NCBI GenBank assembly: GCA_011065005.1
Contig: JAAKFP010000004.1
Location: 1 to 19,744 of the forward strand
Direction: 5' to 3'
DNA length: 19,744 nt
DNA from: Chlamydiota bacterium
Lineage (GTDB): Bacteria; Chlamydiota; Chlamydiia; Chlamydiales; Waddliaceae
Part shown: in pieces, positions 1 to 8,164 of the stretch
Layout of the letters: each line of letters starts with the position of its first letter
Position numbering within the stretch: position 1 is the first letter of the stretch
Notes under the pieces: generated by a model
Database searches by the model: none
What the model saw: the letters and a program-made list of their open reading frames with translations, nothing else
Told to the model about the DNA's origin: nothing
Translations under genes and position numbers: made by a program

Positions 1-1049
1 TTATGCAGCAAGCGAAAGAAACCTTCGAAGAACAAGAAGACCTAGAAATGGCAGAGGAAATCATCGGCAATTTCGATGAAAGCGGTTTTTTACAAACGCC
101 GCTAGAAGAGATCGCCCTTCTAAATAACTTTAGCGAACCCCACCTAAAGGAACTTTTGTGTGAAATCCAAACGTTTGATCCCTATGGTGTAGGGGCAGCA
201 ACTCTACAAGAATCCCTTCTCATTCAGCTGCGCTGCCGACAGATGCAAGATACCCTTGCCTACAAAATCCTCGAACAACACTATGAGGACCTCCTCCACA
301 ATCGCATTCCAAACATTCAGAAGGGACTCAATGTTTCTGTTGAAGCCATCCAAAAAGCAATCGAGCAGGAGGTTTCTCATCTGGATTTACACCCCGGAAC
401 GTTGTATTCGAAAAAAATCGTTCAGCACATCGTTCCAGATGTTACCCTGAAGCTTACAGAAGAGACAATTGAAGTGATCATCAATGACGAATATCTGCCT
501 ACATTACGCTTGAATAGTCGATACATGAACATGCTCAACGATAGAAATTTGTCCAAAGAAACAAAAGACTTTGTTCGCAATAAACTGGTGTCAGCAAAAT
601 GGCTTTTAAAAAATCTCGATCAAAGGAACGAAACCATCCATCGCATAGTGATGGCTTTGGCTAAATGGCAAAGAGACTTCTTTTTGAATCCAGACGGTAA
701 ACTTACCCCTTTAACAATGAAAGTGCTCGCCGAAGAGTTGGATCTCCATGAATCCACCATAGCTAGAGCCGTTTCAAATAAATATGTCGACAGCCCCCGA
801 GGAATCCTGCTTCTACGATATTTCTTTTCAAATGCTTACACAACAGCAGAAGGGCAAAACATCTCTTCCAACACCGTTCGAGACGCCTTGAAGACAATCG
901 TCGACGAGGAAGATAAGAAAAAGCCTCTCTCCGATGAAGCGATCTCCAAGCTATTACAAAGAAGGGGAATCCGTTGTGCTCGTCGCACCGTAGCAAAATA
1001 TCGAACGGGAATGAATATCGGCAGCGCAAAACAAAGGAAGCAGTACTGA
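1..1049 (+). CDS. rpoN: RNA polymerase sigma-54 factor RpoN, 5'-truncated by the window edge
   Basis: Sigma-54 directs core RNA polymerase to -24/-12 promoters that need an AAA+ activator. The 348 visible residues contain the core-binding region, then a helix-turn-helix region around residues 232-275 (LTPLTMKVLAEELDLHESTI), and near the C terminus the RpoN-box signature ARRTVAKYR at about residues 326-334, the -24 element recognition helix. Family members are about 430-480 aa, so roughly 90 residues including the glutamine-rich activator-interaction region should lie upstream of the window. The reading frame is open to base 1 and the ATG at 3 is probably internal. The gene ends facing nadE; the spacer holds a period-9 inverted repeat. 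Identification is firm, the true start is not visible. Confidence 0.95.
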   Translation, partial: MQQAKETFEEQEDLEMAEEIIGNFDESGFLQTPLEEIALLNNFSEPHLKELLCEIQTFDPYGVGAATLQESLLIQLRCRQMQDTLAYKILEQHYEDLLHNRIPNIQKGLNVSVEAIQKAIEQEVSHLDLHPGTLYSKKIVQHIVPDVTLKLTEETIEVIINDEYLPTLRLNSRYMNMLNDRNLSKETKDFVRNKLVSAKWLLKNLDQRNETIHRIVMALAKWQRDFFLNPDGKLTPLTMKVLAEELDLHESTIARAVSNKYVDSPRGILLLRYFFSNAYTTAEGQNISSNTVRDALKTIVDEEDKKKPLSDEAISKLLQRRGIRCARRTVAKYRTGMNIGSAKQRKQY

Positions 1050-1066
1050 CGAGCTTTGCTGCAAGA

Positions 1067-1213
1067 TTCACCACAGTAAACGAATACTTTACCACAGAGA
1101 TCACAGAGCACACAGAGAATAATAAAATATGTTAATTCCTTCTGAAAACAACTTCTCGAATGGATTTAACTTTTTTCTAAATCTCTGTGAACTCTGTGGT
1201 CTCTGTGGTGAAT
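1067..1213. repeat. Period-9 inverted-repeat array R1 (CACAGAG type)
   Basis: The left arm (1091-1119) is a run of 9-bp units built on CACAGAG; the right arm (1182-1212) is the same pattern inverted (CTCTGTG units). An extra partial unit, TTCACCACAG, lies at 1067-1076 and is mirrored at the outer edge of the right arm. The array fills the gap between the convergent genes rpoN and nadE, so it could act as a bidirectional terminator or RNA-stabilising hairpin, but no T-tract follows either arm. Four related arrays occur at 6628, 8024, 18622 and 19424. Confidence 0.8.
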
Positions 1214-1227
1214 TGCGCAAAGCCCTC

Positions 1228-2862
1228 TTAGATCCATTTTTGGACGATGGGAAAGCGGCGACCGACAGAGAACGCTCTTGCGGAAACACGCAGTCCCGGA
1301 GCACTTTGACGGCGTTTGTATTCGTTTCGATGGATCCGTTTCACCAGGTCGATGACGACCTCCAAAGGATAGCCATATCGTTTTGAGATCTCCTCAGGAG
1401 AGCGGTGTTCTTCCACATAAGCTCGCAGGACGTCATCGACGATGGCATAATCGGGAAGGGAATCTGAGTCTCGCTGTCCTTCTCGAAGTTCAGCTGAGGG
1501 GGGTTTGTGGATGATGTTCTTGGAAATAATCTCTTCGCTCCGGTTGATCCAACGCGCCAAATCGTAGACCTGCATCTTCGTAACATCGCTGATCACACCG
1601 AGACCGCCAACCATGTCACCATAGAGTGTCGCATACCCCATAGCCAGTTCGCTTTTATTTCCGGTACTGAGGACGATATACCCAAGCTTGTTGGAAAACG
1701 CCATAAGAAGCATCCCCCGAATTCTCGCTTGTAGGTTCTCTTCAGTAACATCCTGCGCTTTCCCTTCAAAATATGGAGCAAGTAGATCTAGATAGCTCTG
1801 AAAGGGTTTCTCTATAGAGATCTCCTTGGATTTTATTCCTAAGTTGCGAATCAGTTGAATGGCGTCATTTTTTCCCTCTTCCGAAGAAAATCGCGAAGGC
1901 ATCATCAAGCCGAGGACATTTTCTTTTCCCAAAGCCTCCGCGGCAATGCAAGCAACTACTGCGGAGTCGATACCTCCAGAAATCCCAAGACACGCCTTGG
2001 TGAGGCCCTGCTTTCGGAAATAATCCCTAAGACCCAAAACTAGAGCTTTGAAGAAATCCTCTGTGTCATTAATCTTCAAAGAGCAGGGTTCCGCTGATTT
2101 ATCCAAGTCCACAAGCAAGAAATCCTCTTCGAACCCTTTGGCATATTGTAAAAGTTCGCCTTCAGGGCTGACATACAAGCTATATCCATCAAAAATCAGG
2201 CTGTCGTTTCCGCCAACTTGATTACACAAAAGAATAGGACATTTTAACGCTGAAGCAGCACCAGAACACACCTCTAACCTCTGCTGGCACTTTTGCATCC
2301 GAAAAGGCGACGCAGCAAGGTTGACAACGAAGTCAAGGCCCTGATTTTGCAAATCGACAATTGGATCGTGAATGTAATCAACTTGCTCAATCGTTTGCGT
2401 ATGCTTCCAGATATCTTCGCAAATGGTTACCCCTACCCTTTTCCCTCGTATTTCCCAAGCAAAATTGACGGGAGCAGGTTCGAAATAACGTCTTTCATCA
2501 AAAACATCATAGGTGGGCAAAAGCGATTTATCCTGAAAGCCAACCAACGTTTGATCGCTGACGATCATTGCACTGTTAAAAAGGGGTTTTCCTTCTGTTT
2601 TTGGATTCTTACGTGGCGTGCCAAGGATAACGGCGATGTTTTTTGTAGCTTCAACAACTTTCTCGAAGTAACGATCCAGCTCCTGAATAAAATGGGGTAA
2701 AAGAAGAAAATCATCCGGAGGGTATCCAGAAAGCACAAGTTCGGGAAAAATCACCAGTTCAGCATCTTTCGAACGCCCATAAGAGATACTTTGAAGGATT
2801 TTTTCTGTGTTCCCAGCCACATCTCCAACAATCGGATTGATCTGAGCAAGTAAGACACGCAT
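1228..2862 (-). CDS. nadE: Glutamine-dependent NAD+ synthetase
   Basis: Makes NAD+ from nicotinic acid adenine dinucleotide, ATP and glutamine in the cytoplasm. The 544 residues are a two-domain fusion. Residues 1 to about 260 are a nitrilase-type glutaminase with the expected Glu-Lys-Cys triad: E41 in FPELVLSGYP, K112 in QDKSLLP, C148 in GVTICEDIW. Residues about 270-540 are an ATP-pyrophosphatase synthetase domain with the P-loop SGGIDS at 295-300 and the motif LSTGNKSELAMGYATLYGD near 398-416. Length matches the glutamine-dependent bacterial form. The ATG lies 3 nt after the nqrF stop and has no clear Shine-Dalgarno sequence, so translation is probably coupled to nqrF. It converges with rpoN. 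Confidence 0.95.
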   Translation of the reverse strand: MRVLLAQINPIVGDVAGNTEKILQSISYGRSKDAELVIFPELVLSGYPPDDFLLLPHFIQELDRYFEKVVEATKNIAVILGTPRKNPKTEGKPLFNSAMIVSDQTLVGFQDKSLLPTYDVFDERRYFEPAPVNFAWEIRGKRVGVTICEDIWKHTQTIEQVDYIHDPIVDLQNQGLDFVVNLAASPFRMQKCQQRLEVCSGAASALKCPILLCNQVGGNDSLIFDGYSLYVSPEGELLQYAKGFEEDFLLVDLDKSAEPCSLKINDTEDFFKALVLGLRDYFRKQGLTKACLGISGGIDSAVVACIAAEALGKENVLGLMMPSRFSSEEGKNDAIQLIRNLGIKSKEISIEKPFQSYLDLLAPYFEGKAQDVTEENLQARIRGMLLMAFSNKLGYIVLSTGNKSELAMGYATLYGDMVGGLGVISDVTKMQVYDLARWINRSEEIISKNIIHKPPSAELREGQRDSDSLPDYAIVDDVLRAYVEEHRSPEEISKRYGYPLEVVIDLVKRIHRNEYKRRQSAPGLRVSARAFSVGRRFPIVQKWI

Positions 2863-2865
2863 TTT

Positions 2866-4179
2866 TTAACTACCGAAGTCATCGAAAACGATGCTTTCCC
2901 GCGGAACACCGTAGTCGTCGAGGAGTTTCATGACAAACTTATTGTGCAGAGGGGGACCACACACATAATAGAGATTCTCTTCAGGATATTCCATAGACCT
3001 AAGCTGACCCTCTTCAAATGCCTTGAAGAGAAAAGCTGTCTTTAAAGGATCATCACTGGGCCATCCCGCCTCGAGATCTTCTGGGAGAGGTTCGGACAAC
3101 ACAAGATGATAGGAAAAGTTATCACGAGCTTTATCCAGTTGACGGTATTCCTCTTCATAAATGTTTTCTTTCAAAGACCTAGCGCCATACCACATCGTCA
3201 CCTTCCGTTTTGTGCCCTCCGTCTTTAAAAGATGCATAATATGGCTCCTCCCAAATGATGACCCCGCGCCTCCAATCAAGAACACGAGCTCTCGATCGTC
3301 ATCAATCATGTGTGATTCACCAAAAGGACCAGATAGCCTCACTTTATCCCCCGGTTTTAGGGAAAAAGAGTATGAAGAGCAGATCCCCCAAGGAATTGTT
3401 TCTGAAACCTTTCCTTTCTCAAAGGGAGGGGATGCGATGCGGATATTGAACTTGAAAATCCTCCCTTCCCCGGGATAAGAAGCCATGGAATAGGCTCGTA
3501 TGATCTCATCTTCCCCAAGATAGCTGTAGTCGATCTCCTGATCGAACATGCCAAACTGCTCCCAATCGTTAAAATACTTGGGGTCCGTAGTCTCTTTCCA
3601 TTCGGAAGTGTTGGTCTTGAAAGGGGGTACGTGAAACTGAAGGTAATCGCCCGAACGATAAGGTGTTTTCTCAGGAAGTTCGATCACCAACTCCTTAATA
3701 AACGTTGCAACATTATCGTTGCTGATGACGGTGCCAATAACCTCTTTCACATCTAAGCAGGCTTCTTCAACATGAACACTGAGGTCATGCTTGACTTTAG
3801 CCTGACAAGACAGGCGCCACCCTGATTTGATCTCTTTTTTTGTGAAGGTAGATCTATCGGTTTCAAGAGGAGGGTCTGCCCCCTCAGTAATTTGCACTTT
3901 GCACTGGAGGCACGTTGCCTTCCCTCCACAAGGAGAGGGAATAGCGATTCCTTGTGAGGTTAAAGCCGTTAAAAGCGTGCCTCCTCCAGGTACCGTCTTT
4001 GTCAGTTCTGTATTTTCGTTGATATAGATTTTACACTCTTCGGTGCTAACGAATTTGGCTTTGGTGAACAAAATCATCACTGCCAATCCCACGCCAATAA
4101 TGATAAAAGAGATGATGGCGTATAAACATAACAACCAATCGACACCTAAGAAAGTAACGGCGAGAATTTCATTTTGCAT
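2866..4179 (-). CDS. nqrF: Na+-translocating NADH:quinone reductase subunit F
   Basis: Entry subunit of the Na+-NQR respiratory complex: takes electrons from NADH through FAD to a 2Fe-2S centre and drives sodium export at the inner membrane. Of 437 residues, an N-terminal membrane helix lies at about 14-39. A ferredoxin domain has ligands C84, C90, C93 and C125, the same spacing I recall for Vibrio NqrF. The FAD motif RAYSMAS is at 228-234, GPFG at 284-287, the nucleotide-binding stretch IGGAGSSFGRSH at 302-313 and CGPP near the C terminus. First gene of a two-gene operon with nadE. An AAGGGG ribosome site lies 8 nt upstream of the ATG. The leader is very short because a MITE-like element ends 22 nt upstream. 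The other nqr genes are not in the window. Confidence 0.96.
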   Translation of the reverse strand: MQNEILAVTFLGVDWLLCLYAIISFIIIGVGLAVMILFTKAKFVSTEECKIYINENTELTKTVPGGGTLLTALTSQGIAIPSPCGGKATCLQCKVQITEGADPPLETDRSTFTKKEIKSGWRLSCQAKVKHDLSVHVEEACLDVKEVIGTVISNDNVATFIKELVIELPEKTPYRSGDYLQFHVPPFKTNTSEWKETTDPKYFNDWEQFGMFDQEIDYSYLGEDEIIRAYSMASYPGEGRIFKFNIRIASPPFEKGKVSETIPWGICSSYSFSLKPGDKVRLSGPFGESHMIDDDRELVFLIGGAGSSFGRSHIMHLLKTEGTKRKVTMWYGARSLKENIYEEEYRQLDKARDNFSYHLVLSEPLPEDLEAGWPSDDPLKTAFLFKAFEEGQLRSMEYPEENLYYVCGPPLHNKFVMKLLDDYGVPRESIVFDDFGS

Positions 4180-4199
4180 ACCCCTAGCCCCTTCTGTTA

Positions 4200-4205
4200 A
4201 CTATA
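4200..4205 (-). promoter_or_regulatory. Candidate -10 box of nqrF-nadE at the end of repeat element A
   Basis: Read on the minus strand the bases are TATAGT, one mismatch from the sigma-70-type -10 consensus, placed about 20 nt before the nqrF ATG. Four of its six bases belong to the terminal TATA of element A. I see no matching -35 at 16-18 bp spacing, so this is tentative; if real, the element supplies the operon's promoter. Confidence 0.3.
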
Positions 4206-4363
4206 CCGAAACAAACTCAAGAACCGGTTTTTGGTCTGTCCTTTTTCCGCCTGACTTTGTGCTCGATCTCACCTACTTTCCTAAGTATGCTGAGATCTCC
4301 GCACTTCATCAGTCGAAAAAATTTCTATCCCAAAACTCCAATTTTTGAATTTGTTTCGGTATA
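4202..4363. mobile_element. Repeat element A: MITE-like, 162 bp, 19-bp terminal inverted repeats
   Basis: The left end TATACCGAAACAAACTCAA (4202-4220) and the reverse complement of the right end (4345-4363) match at 18 of 19 positions, with looser similarity continuing about 18 nt inward. It holds no gene. If the repeat proper starts at TACCGAAAC, it is flanked by TA on both sides, as expected for IS630/Tc1-type TA duplication, but the TATA ends make this ambiguous. It lies 22 bp upstream of the nqrF start. A solo end recurs at 13512-13527. No transposase is in the window, so 'mobile' is inference from structure. Confidence 0.6.
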
Positions 4364-4408
4364 AGCTCATCCTATCTTGCGTTGGGTTTTCGCTTCAAGG
4401 AAATAGAT

Positions 4409-4432
4409 AGAGGGAGTTGCAAAACTCCCTCT
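4409..4432. repeat. Perfect 10-bp-stem hairpin in the nqrF-htpG spacer
   Basis: AGAGGGAGTT at 4409-4418, loop GCAA, AACTCCCTCT at 4423-4432. No T-tract follows on either strand, so it is not a textbook terminator. It could be a terminator remnant of a lost gene, an operator, or part of the htpG leader. It sits between elements A and B. Confidence 0.6.
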
Positions 4433-4506
4433 GTCAATATGAATATTGAATGTTCAATTTGTCATTCGGTGACGGCGTGTATAGAAGGAAAATAGAAGAA
4501 AAAATC

Positions 4507-4536
4507 TTGACATTTTCCTTTAAAAACCTGAAAATT
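4507..4536 (+). promoter_or_regulatory. Possible htpG promoter upstream of element B
   Basis: A perfect -35 hexamer TTGACA lies at 4507-4512, followed 17-18 nt later by a poor A+T-rich -10 (GAAAAT or AAAATT). If used, element B would be transcribed into a leader of about 200 nt ahead of htpG. Weak because of the poor -10. Confidence 0.25.
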
Positions 4537-4543
4537 AGTTCTT

Positions 4544-4712
4544 TAACCTAGAAAACGCAGTTCAAAATGATCTATAAGTGCAAGATTTTGGTTCATAACC
4601 GATTACAATGGAGGGTCACATTCCCATACGGTGAAGGGGCCCTCCATTGTGAGCGGTTATGGGCCAAAAGATTGTGCTTAGAGATCGTTTTGAACTGCGT
4701 TTTCTAGGTTTA
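4544..4712. mobile_element. Repeat element B: long imperfect palindrome, about 169 bp
   Basis: The left arm, from about 4544 to GGAGGG at 4610-4615, is mirrored by the right arm, from CCCTCC at 4640-4645 to about 4712, with near-equal arm length (about 72 nt), few mismatches and a spacer of about 24 nt. The outer ends read AACCTAGAAAACGCAGTTC on both sides. It contains no gene and is unrelated to element A. It ends 36 bp before the htpG ATG, so it may be transcribed as a very stable hairpin in the htpG leader. An exact 18-bp copy of its left end is found at 17108-17125. A MITE-like nature is inferred; a structured RNA is the alternative. Confidence 0.6.
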
Positions 4713-4748
4713 AACTTTATTGAATGTAAAAAACCATAGGTTATCTTT

Positions 4749-6599
4749 ATGACCAAGAAAAAACTAGAGATCCATAGCGAAAACCTTTTACCCATAATTA
4801 AAAAATGGTTGTACTCAGACAAAGATATCTTCGCCCGAGAACTTGTTTCCAACGCATGCGATGCAATCCACAAAGTCAAAATCCTTAGAGATAAAGGAGA
4901 AGTGAAAACTTCTGATGAAGAATTCCGCATCGACATTCGAGTCAACAAAGAAAAAGGCACGTTACAATTCATCGACACGGGAATTGGCTTGGATGCAGAA
5001 GAAGTGGAAAAATACATCTCCCAAATTGCTTTCTCCAGTGCAGAAGAATTTCTGGAAAAATATAAAACCAACCAAGAGGGAGATCAATTTATTGGCCACT
5101 TTGGATTGGGGTTTTATTCGGCATATATGGTCGCTGAGAAAGTGGAAATCGAAACTCTTTCCTATAAAGAAGGTGCTGAACCCGTTTTTTGGTCTTGCGA
5201 CGGTTCCTCAGAATACAACATTGAGAAAGGATCTCGAAAAACTCGTGGAACAGAAATTACTCTCTTTGTAGAAAAAGGCAACGAAGAGTTTTTGGAGGAG
5301 TTTAAACTCAAACAGATCCTGGAACATTATTGCGCCTTTCTACCCTATCCTGTCTATTTGGGAGAAAACCGCATCAATACGCACGAACCACTCTGGGTTA
5401 AAAAACCCTCAGAGTGTACAGAAAAAGATTATCTCGAATTTTACCGTCACCTTTACCCCATGCAAGAAGATCCACTCTTCTGGATGCATCTGAACGTCGA
5501 TTATCCGTTTCATTTAAAGGGGATCCTCTACTTCCCGAAACTGCAAAGGGAATTTGATATCAACAAGAACAGCATTAGACTATTCTGCAATCGAGTTTTC
5601 GTTTCCGACAACTGCAAAGATGTCATCCCGAACTACCTCATGGTTCTTCAAGGTGTGATCGATAGCCCCGATATTCCTCTAAACGTCTCACGAAGCACAC
5701 TGCAGATGGATCGCACCGTCCGTCAGCTATCGGGCCATATTTCAAAAAAGGTCTCCGACAGCCTAACTACCCTTTATCGCACCAACCAAGAGCGTTATTA
5801 CCAGTGCTGGGAGGACGTTTCACCCATCATAAAACTGGGGGCCATGGAAGATGAAAAGTTTTATGACCGCGTAAAAAACCTTATCATCTGGAAAAACGTT
5901 GGCGGAGAATGGACCACCATCGAGGACTACCTGGAACGAAACAAAGAGAAAACCAAAGACAAGGTGCTCTACACCAAAGATGATAAGCAACTGTCACACT
6001 TTCTTGACATCTACAAGCAAAAAAACATTGAAGTTGTTTGTGCTCCAAGCCCTCTTGACACCTACCTCATTCAATTCTTAGAAACAAAAATCGCACCTGC
6101 AAAGTTTCAACGTATTGATGCAGAAATCGACGAAAACATTTTAGACAAAGACCGCGAAAAAACCGTTCTCGATTCCGACGGCAAAACGGAAGCTGGGAAG
6201 TTGGCAGATTTCGTTCGCTCCAAGATAGAACATGAGAACATCGAAGTCGAAGCAAAGAGTCTAGCAACAGATAGATTACCAGGATTTGTCGTGTTTGAGG
6301 AAAACCAACGCCGCATGCGAGACTACATGAGGTCTCTAAGCCCGAAAGATGCCCCACAAAACTTGTCCCAACTCACAAAGCAGACTTTCGTAGTGAACAC
6401 GAACAGCCCCTTGATGTCCGTGGTACAAGAACTTGACAAAGCTAACCCAGAATTGACGAAAGAAATCATCAACGAAATATACGACCTGTCGCTCCTATCC
6501 CAACGGGAAATGGACCCTACGACATTGAACGATTTCATCCATCGAAGTAACACCATACTAGAAAAGCTGGCTACCCAAGTTGTGAAAAAAGGAAAATGA
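4749..6599 (+). CDS. htpG: Chaperone HtpG (bacterial Hsp90)
   Basis: ATP-dependent dimeric chaperone acting on stress-denatured and late-folding client proteins in the cytoplasm. The 616 residues are close to the usual length of about 620. The GHKL ATPase fold is clear: E31 and N35 in ELVSNACDA, DTGIG at 76-80, the lid/glycine motif GHFGLGFYSAY at 116-126 and RGTEITL at 166-172. The middle-domain catalytic-loop motif LNVSRSTLQ is present, followed by a C-terminal dimerisation region. The start at 4749 aligns with the family N terminus, but no strong Shine-Dalgarno sequence precedes it. It is transcribed alone, divergently from nqrF, behind a leader region containing repeat element B. Confidence 0.97.
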   Translation: MTKKKLEIHSENLLPIIKKWLYSDKDIFARELVSNACDAIHKVKILRDKGEVKTSDEEFRIDIRVNKEKGTLQFIDTGIGLDAEEVEKYISQIAFSSAEEFLEKYKTNQEGDQFIGHFGLGFYSAYMVAEKVEIETLSYKEGAEPVFWSCDGSSEYNIEKGSRKTRGTEITLFVEKGNEEFLEEFKLKQILEHYCAFLPYPVYLGENRINTHEPLWVKKPSECTEKDYLEFYRHLYPMQEDPLFWMHLNVDYPFHLKGILYFPKLQREFDINKNSIRLFCNRVFVSDNCKDVIPNYLMVLQGVIDSPDIPLNVSRSTLQMDRTVRQLSGHISKKVSDSLTTLYRTNQERYYQCWEDVSPIIKLGAMEDEKFYDRVKNLIIWKNVGGEWTTIEDYLERNKEKTKDKVLYTKDDKQLSHFLDIYKQKNIEVVCAPSPLDTYLIQFLETKIAPAKFQRIDAEIDENILDKDREKTVLDSDGKTEAGKLADFVRSKIEHENIEVEAKSLATDRLPGFVVFEENQRRMRDYMRSLSPKDAPQNLSQLTKQTFVVNTNSPLMSVVQELDKANPELTKEIINEIYDLSLLSQREMDPTTLNDFIHRSNTILEKLATQVVKKGK

Positions 6600-6627
6600 A
6601 AACTGTAACGTTCACCTCTATCTGTTA

Positions 6628-6721
6628 ACCGCGAAGAACGCGAAGAAAACAAAGGACACGCGAAGATTATTCTAATTAAAAAACTTCGCGTTTTCTTCGC
6701 TTCCTTCGCGATCTTCGCGGT
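6628..6721. repeat. Period-9 inverted-repeat array R2 (CGCGAAG type)
   Basis: Two 38-nt arms, 6628-6665 and 6684-6721, match at 32 of 38 positions when one is reversed. Each arm is itself a run of 9-bp units ending in GAAG or AAAG (ACCGCGAAG, AACGCGAAG and variants). The 18-nt loop is A+T rich. It begins 29 nt after the htpG stop and could terminate or stabilise the htpG transcript; it fills most of the 175-bp gap before the phosphatase gene. Confidence 0.85.
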
Positions 6722-6774
6722 GACTGAATCGTGAGCTGAGCGGTTACGACTATAGAAAAAATTACATTAAAACA

Positions 6775-8022
6775 ATGAATACTCATTTTCTTTTTAATAA
6801 TATTTTTCTTCGCTCTGCACGAACAATCCTTTTTGCCTTTGTTTTCCTTCCGCTGCTCTCCTTTGCGGCAGAGAGATATAATCCGATCGCGGTTTATCTT
6901 ACTTGGCAACACGATCCTACAACGACAATGACCATACAGTGGATCACAGAAGCCAACAAAGATGAAGACCAGGTTTATTACCAAAAAGTCGGAGAAAATT
7001 CCTGGCAAATTGCCATCGGAAGCCACTCTCCAATGCCAGAATATGAACCCTACCTCATCCATAAAGTAGAACTTACCGATTTATCTCCAGGGACCTCCTA
7101 CGTCTTTCGAACAGGAGAATGGAATACTGTTCCCAACAAATTTCGAACAATACCACCAAACACTGATACACCTATCCGCTTTGTTGTCGGCGGAGATATG
7201 TACCGCGATGGTATTGAGAACCTCGTCGAAACCCACCGGCAAGCAGCTCGAGTAGATCCTATGTTTGCCCTTGTTGGAGGAGATATCGCTTACGCCGGAA
7301 ACAAATATTCAGTAAGAACTAGCCACACCCAAAGGCAACGATGGCTAACATGGGTGATAGCCTGGAACCAGCATATGGTAACGCCTGATGGATATCTCAT
7401 TCCGATGATCCCCACGATCGGCAACCACGACGTAAATGGACGCTACGACCAAACCCCTGAGCAGGCCCCCTTTTTCTATTCCCTATTTTCCTTTCCAGGA
7501 AGGCAGGGATACAACGCTCTCGATTTTGGCGATTTCCTTAGCATTATCGTCCTGGACTCCGGTCACACACACAGCATTGATGGTAACCAAACCTTTTGGC
7601 TGTATAATACCCTAGAAAAACGACAAGGAATTCCACACAAATTTGCCATATATCACGTTCCTGCTTATCCCTCTGTCCGCAAGTTTAGTGGAAAAATAAA
7701 TAACGAAATCAGAAAACATTGGGTTCCAATTTTTGAGCACTTTGGGCTGACTGCAGCCTTCGAGCACCATGATCATGCATACAAACGCACCCACCCTATC
7801 TATAAAGGACGAGTAGACCCAAGAGGGGTCCTCTATTTAGGTGACGGTGCTTGGGGAGTAAAAAAACCGCGCAAGCCGAAAAAACCAGAAAAGGTTTGGT
7901 TCTTGGCCAATACGAAGCGGGCTAAGCACTTCATCATGGTGACATTGGAGGGAAATAATCGCTATTTTACAGCTATCGATTCAAAAGGTAATGTAATCGA
8001 TTCCTACTCACATGTTCAGTAA
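6775..8022 (+). CDS. Exported purple-acid-phosphatase-like metallophosphoesterase
   Basis: Likely a periplasmic or secreted dinuclear-metal phosphatase; the substrate cannot be read from sequence. Of 415 residues, 1 to about 32 form a signal peptide with a hydrophobic stretch near 16-30 ending SFAA. Residues about 35-128 look like the fibronectin-III-type N-terminal domain of purple acid phosphatases (LSPGTSYVFRTG). The catalytic domain shows the metal-ligand motifs in order: GGDMYRD (D141), GGDIAYAG (D170, Y173), IGNHD (N217, H218), YHVPAYP (H294) and HHDHAYKRT (H332, H334), the last replacing the usual GHVHAYER. No good Shine-Dalgarno sequence precedes the ATG, but the signal peptide supports this start. 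The gene is flanked by arrays R2 and R3, so it is probably its own unit. Confidence 0.85.
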   Translation: MNTHFLFNNIFLRSARTILFAFVFLPLLSFAAERYNPIAVYLTWQHDPTTTMTIQWITEANKDEDQVYYQKVGENSWQIAIGSHSPMPEYEPYLIHKVELTDLSPGTSYVFRTGEWNTVPNKFRTIPPNTDTPIRFVVGGDMYRDGIENLVETHRQAARVDPMFALVGGDIAYAGNKYSVRTSHTQRQRWLTWVIAWNQHMVTPDGYLIPMIPTIGNHDVNGRYDQTPEQAPFFYSLFSFPGRQGYNALDFGDFLSIIVLDSGHTHSIDGNQTFWLYNTLEKRQGIPHKFAIYHVPAYPSVRKFSGKINNEIRKHWVPIFEHFGLTAAFEHHDHAYKRTHPIYKGRVDPRGVLYLGDGAWGVKKPRKPKKPEKVWFLANTKRAKHFIMVTLEGNNRYFTAIDSKGNVIDSYSHVQ

Positions 8023-8023
8023 G

Positions 8024-8164
8024 CGTTCAGACAATGCCACCAACTTAAGAAATAAAATTAAACGCAAAGGAGCAAAAGACGCCAAGACGCAAAGAAATTA
8101 GGGTGTTTTCCTTAGCGTCTTTGCGTTTAATTTTATTTCTTAAGTTGACGCCATTGTCTGAACG
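8024..8164. repeat. Long inverted repeat R3, 46-nt arms enclosing a CGCAAAG array
   Basis: Left arm 8024-8069 and right arm 8119-8164 match at about 43 of 46 positions. The inner part consists of 8-9-bp units (ACGCAAAGG, AGCAAAAG, ACGCCAAG, ACGCAAAG), tying it to arrays R1, R2, R4 and R5. The outer part (CGTTCAGACAATG, then CAACTTAAGAAATAAAATTA) is unique to this copy. It starts 2 nt after the phosphatase stop codon and ends where the candidate promoter of the next gene begins. The transcript would form a long hairpin. Confidence 0.85.

Noticed and set aside
1067..1213. CRISPR array
   Set aside because: Units of 8-9 bp without spacers, arranged as inverted rather than direct repeats, do not fit CRISPR; no cas genes are present.
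2284..2300. TGGCAC-TTTTGC string inside nadE as a sigma-54 promoter
   Set aside because: The GG-to-GC distance is about 8 bp instead of the required 12, and it lies inside coding sequence. No convincing -24/-12 promoter stood out elsewhere.
4043..4348. Plus-strand open frame covering the nqrF start and element A
   Set aside because: It is a shadow of the nqrF membrane helix joined to repeat sequence, with no ribosome site or recognisable family.
4409..4432. Intrinsic terminator between nqrF and htpG
   Set aside because: The stem is perfect but no T-tract follows on either strand, and both flanking genes point away from it.
4202..4712. A single insertion sequence bounded by elements A and B
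   Set aside because: The two elements have different ends and nothing between them codes for a transposase; they are better read as two separate small elements.
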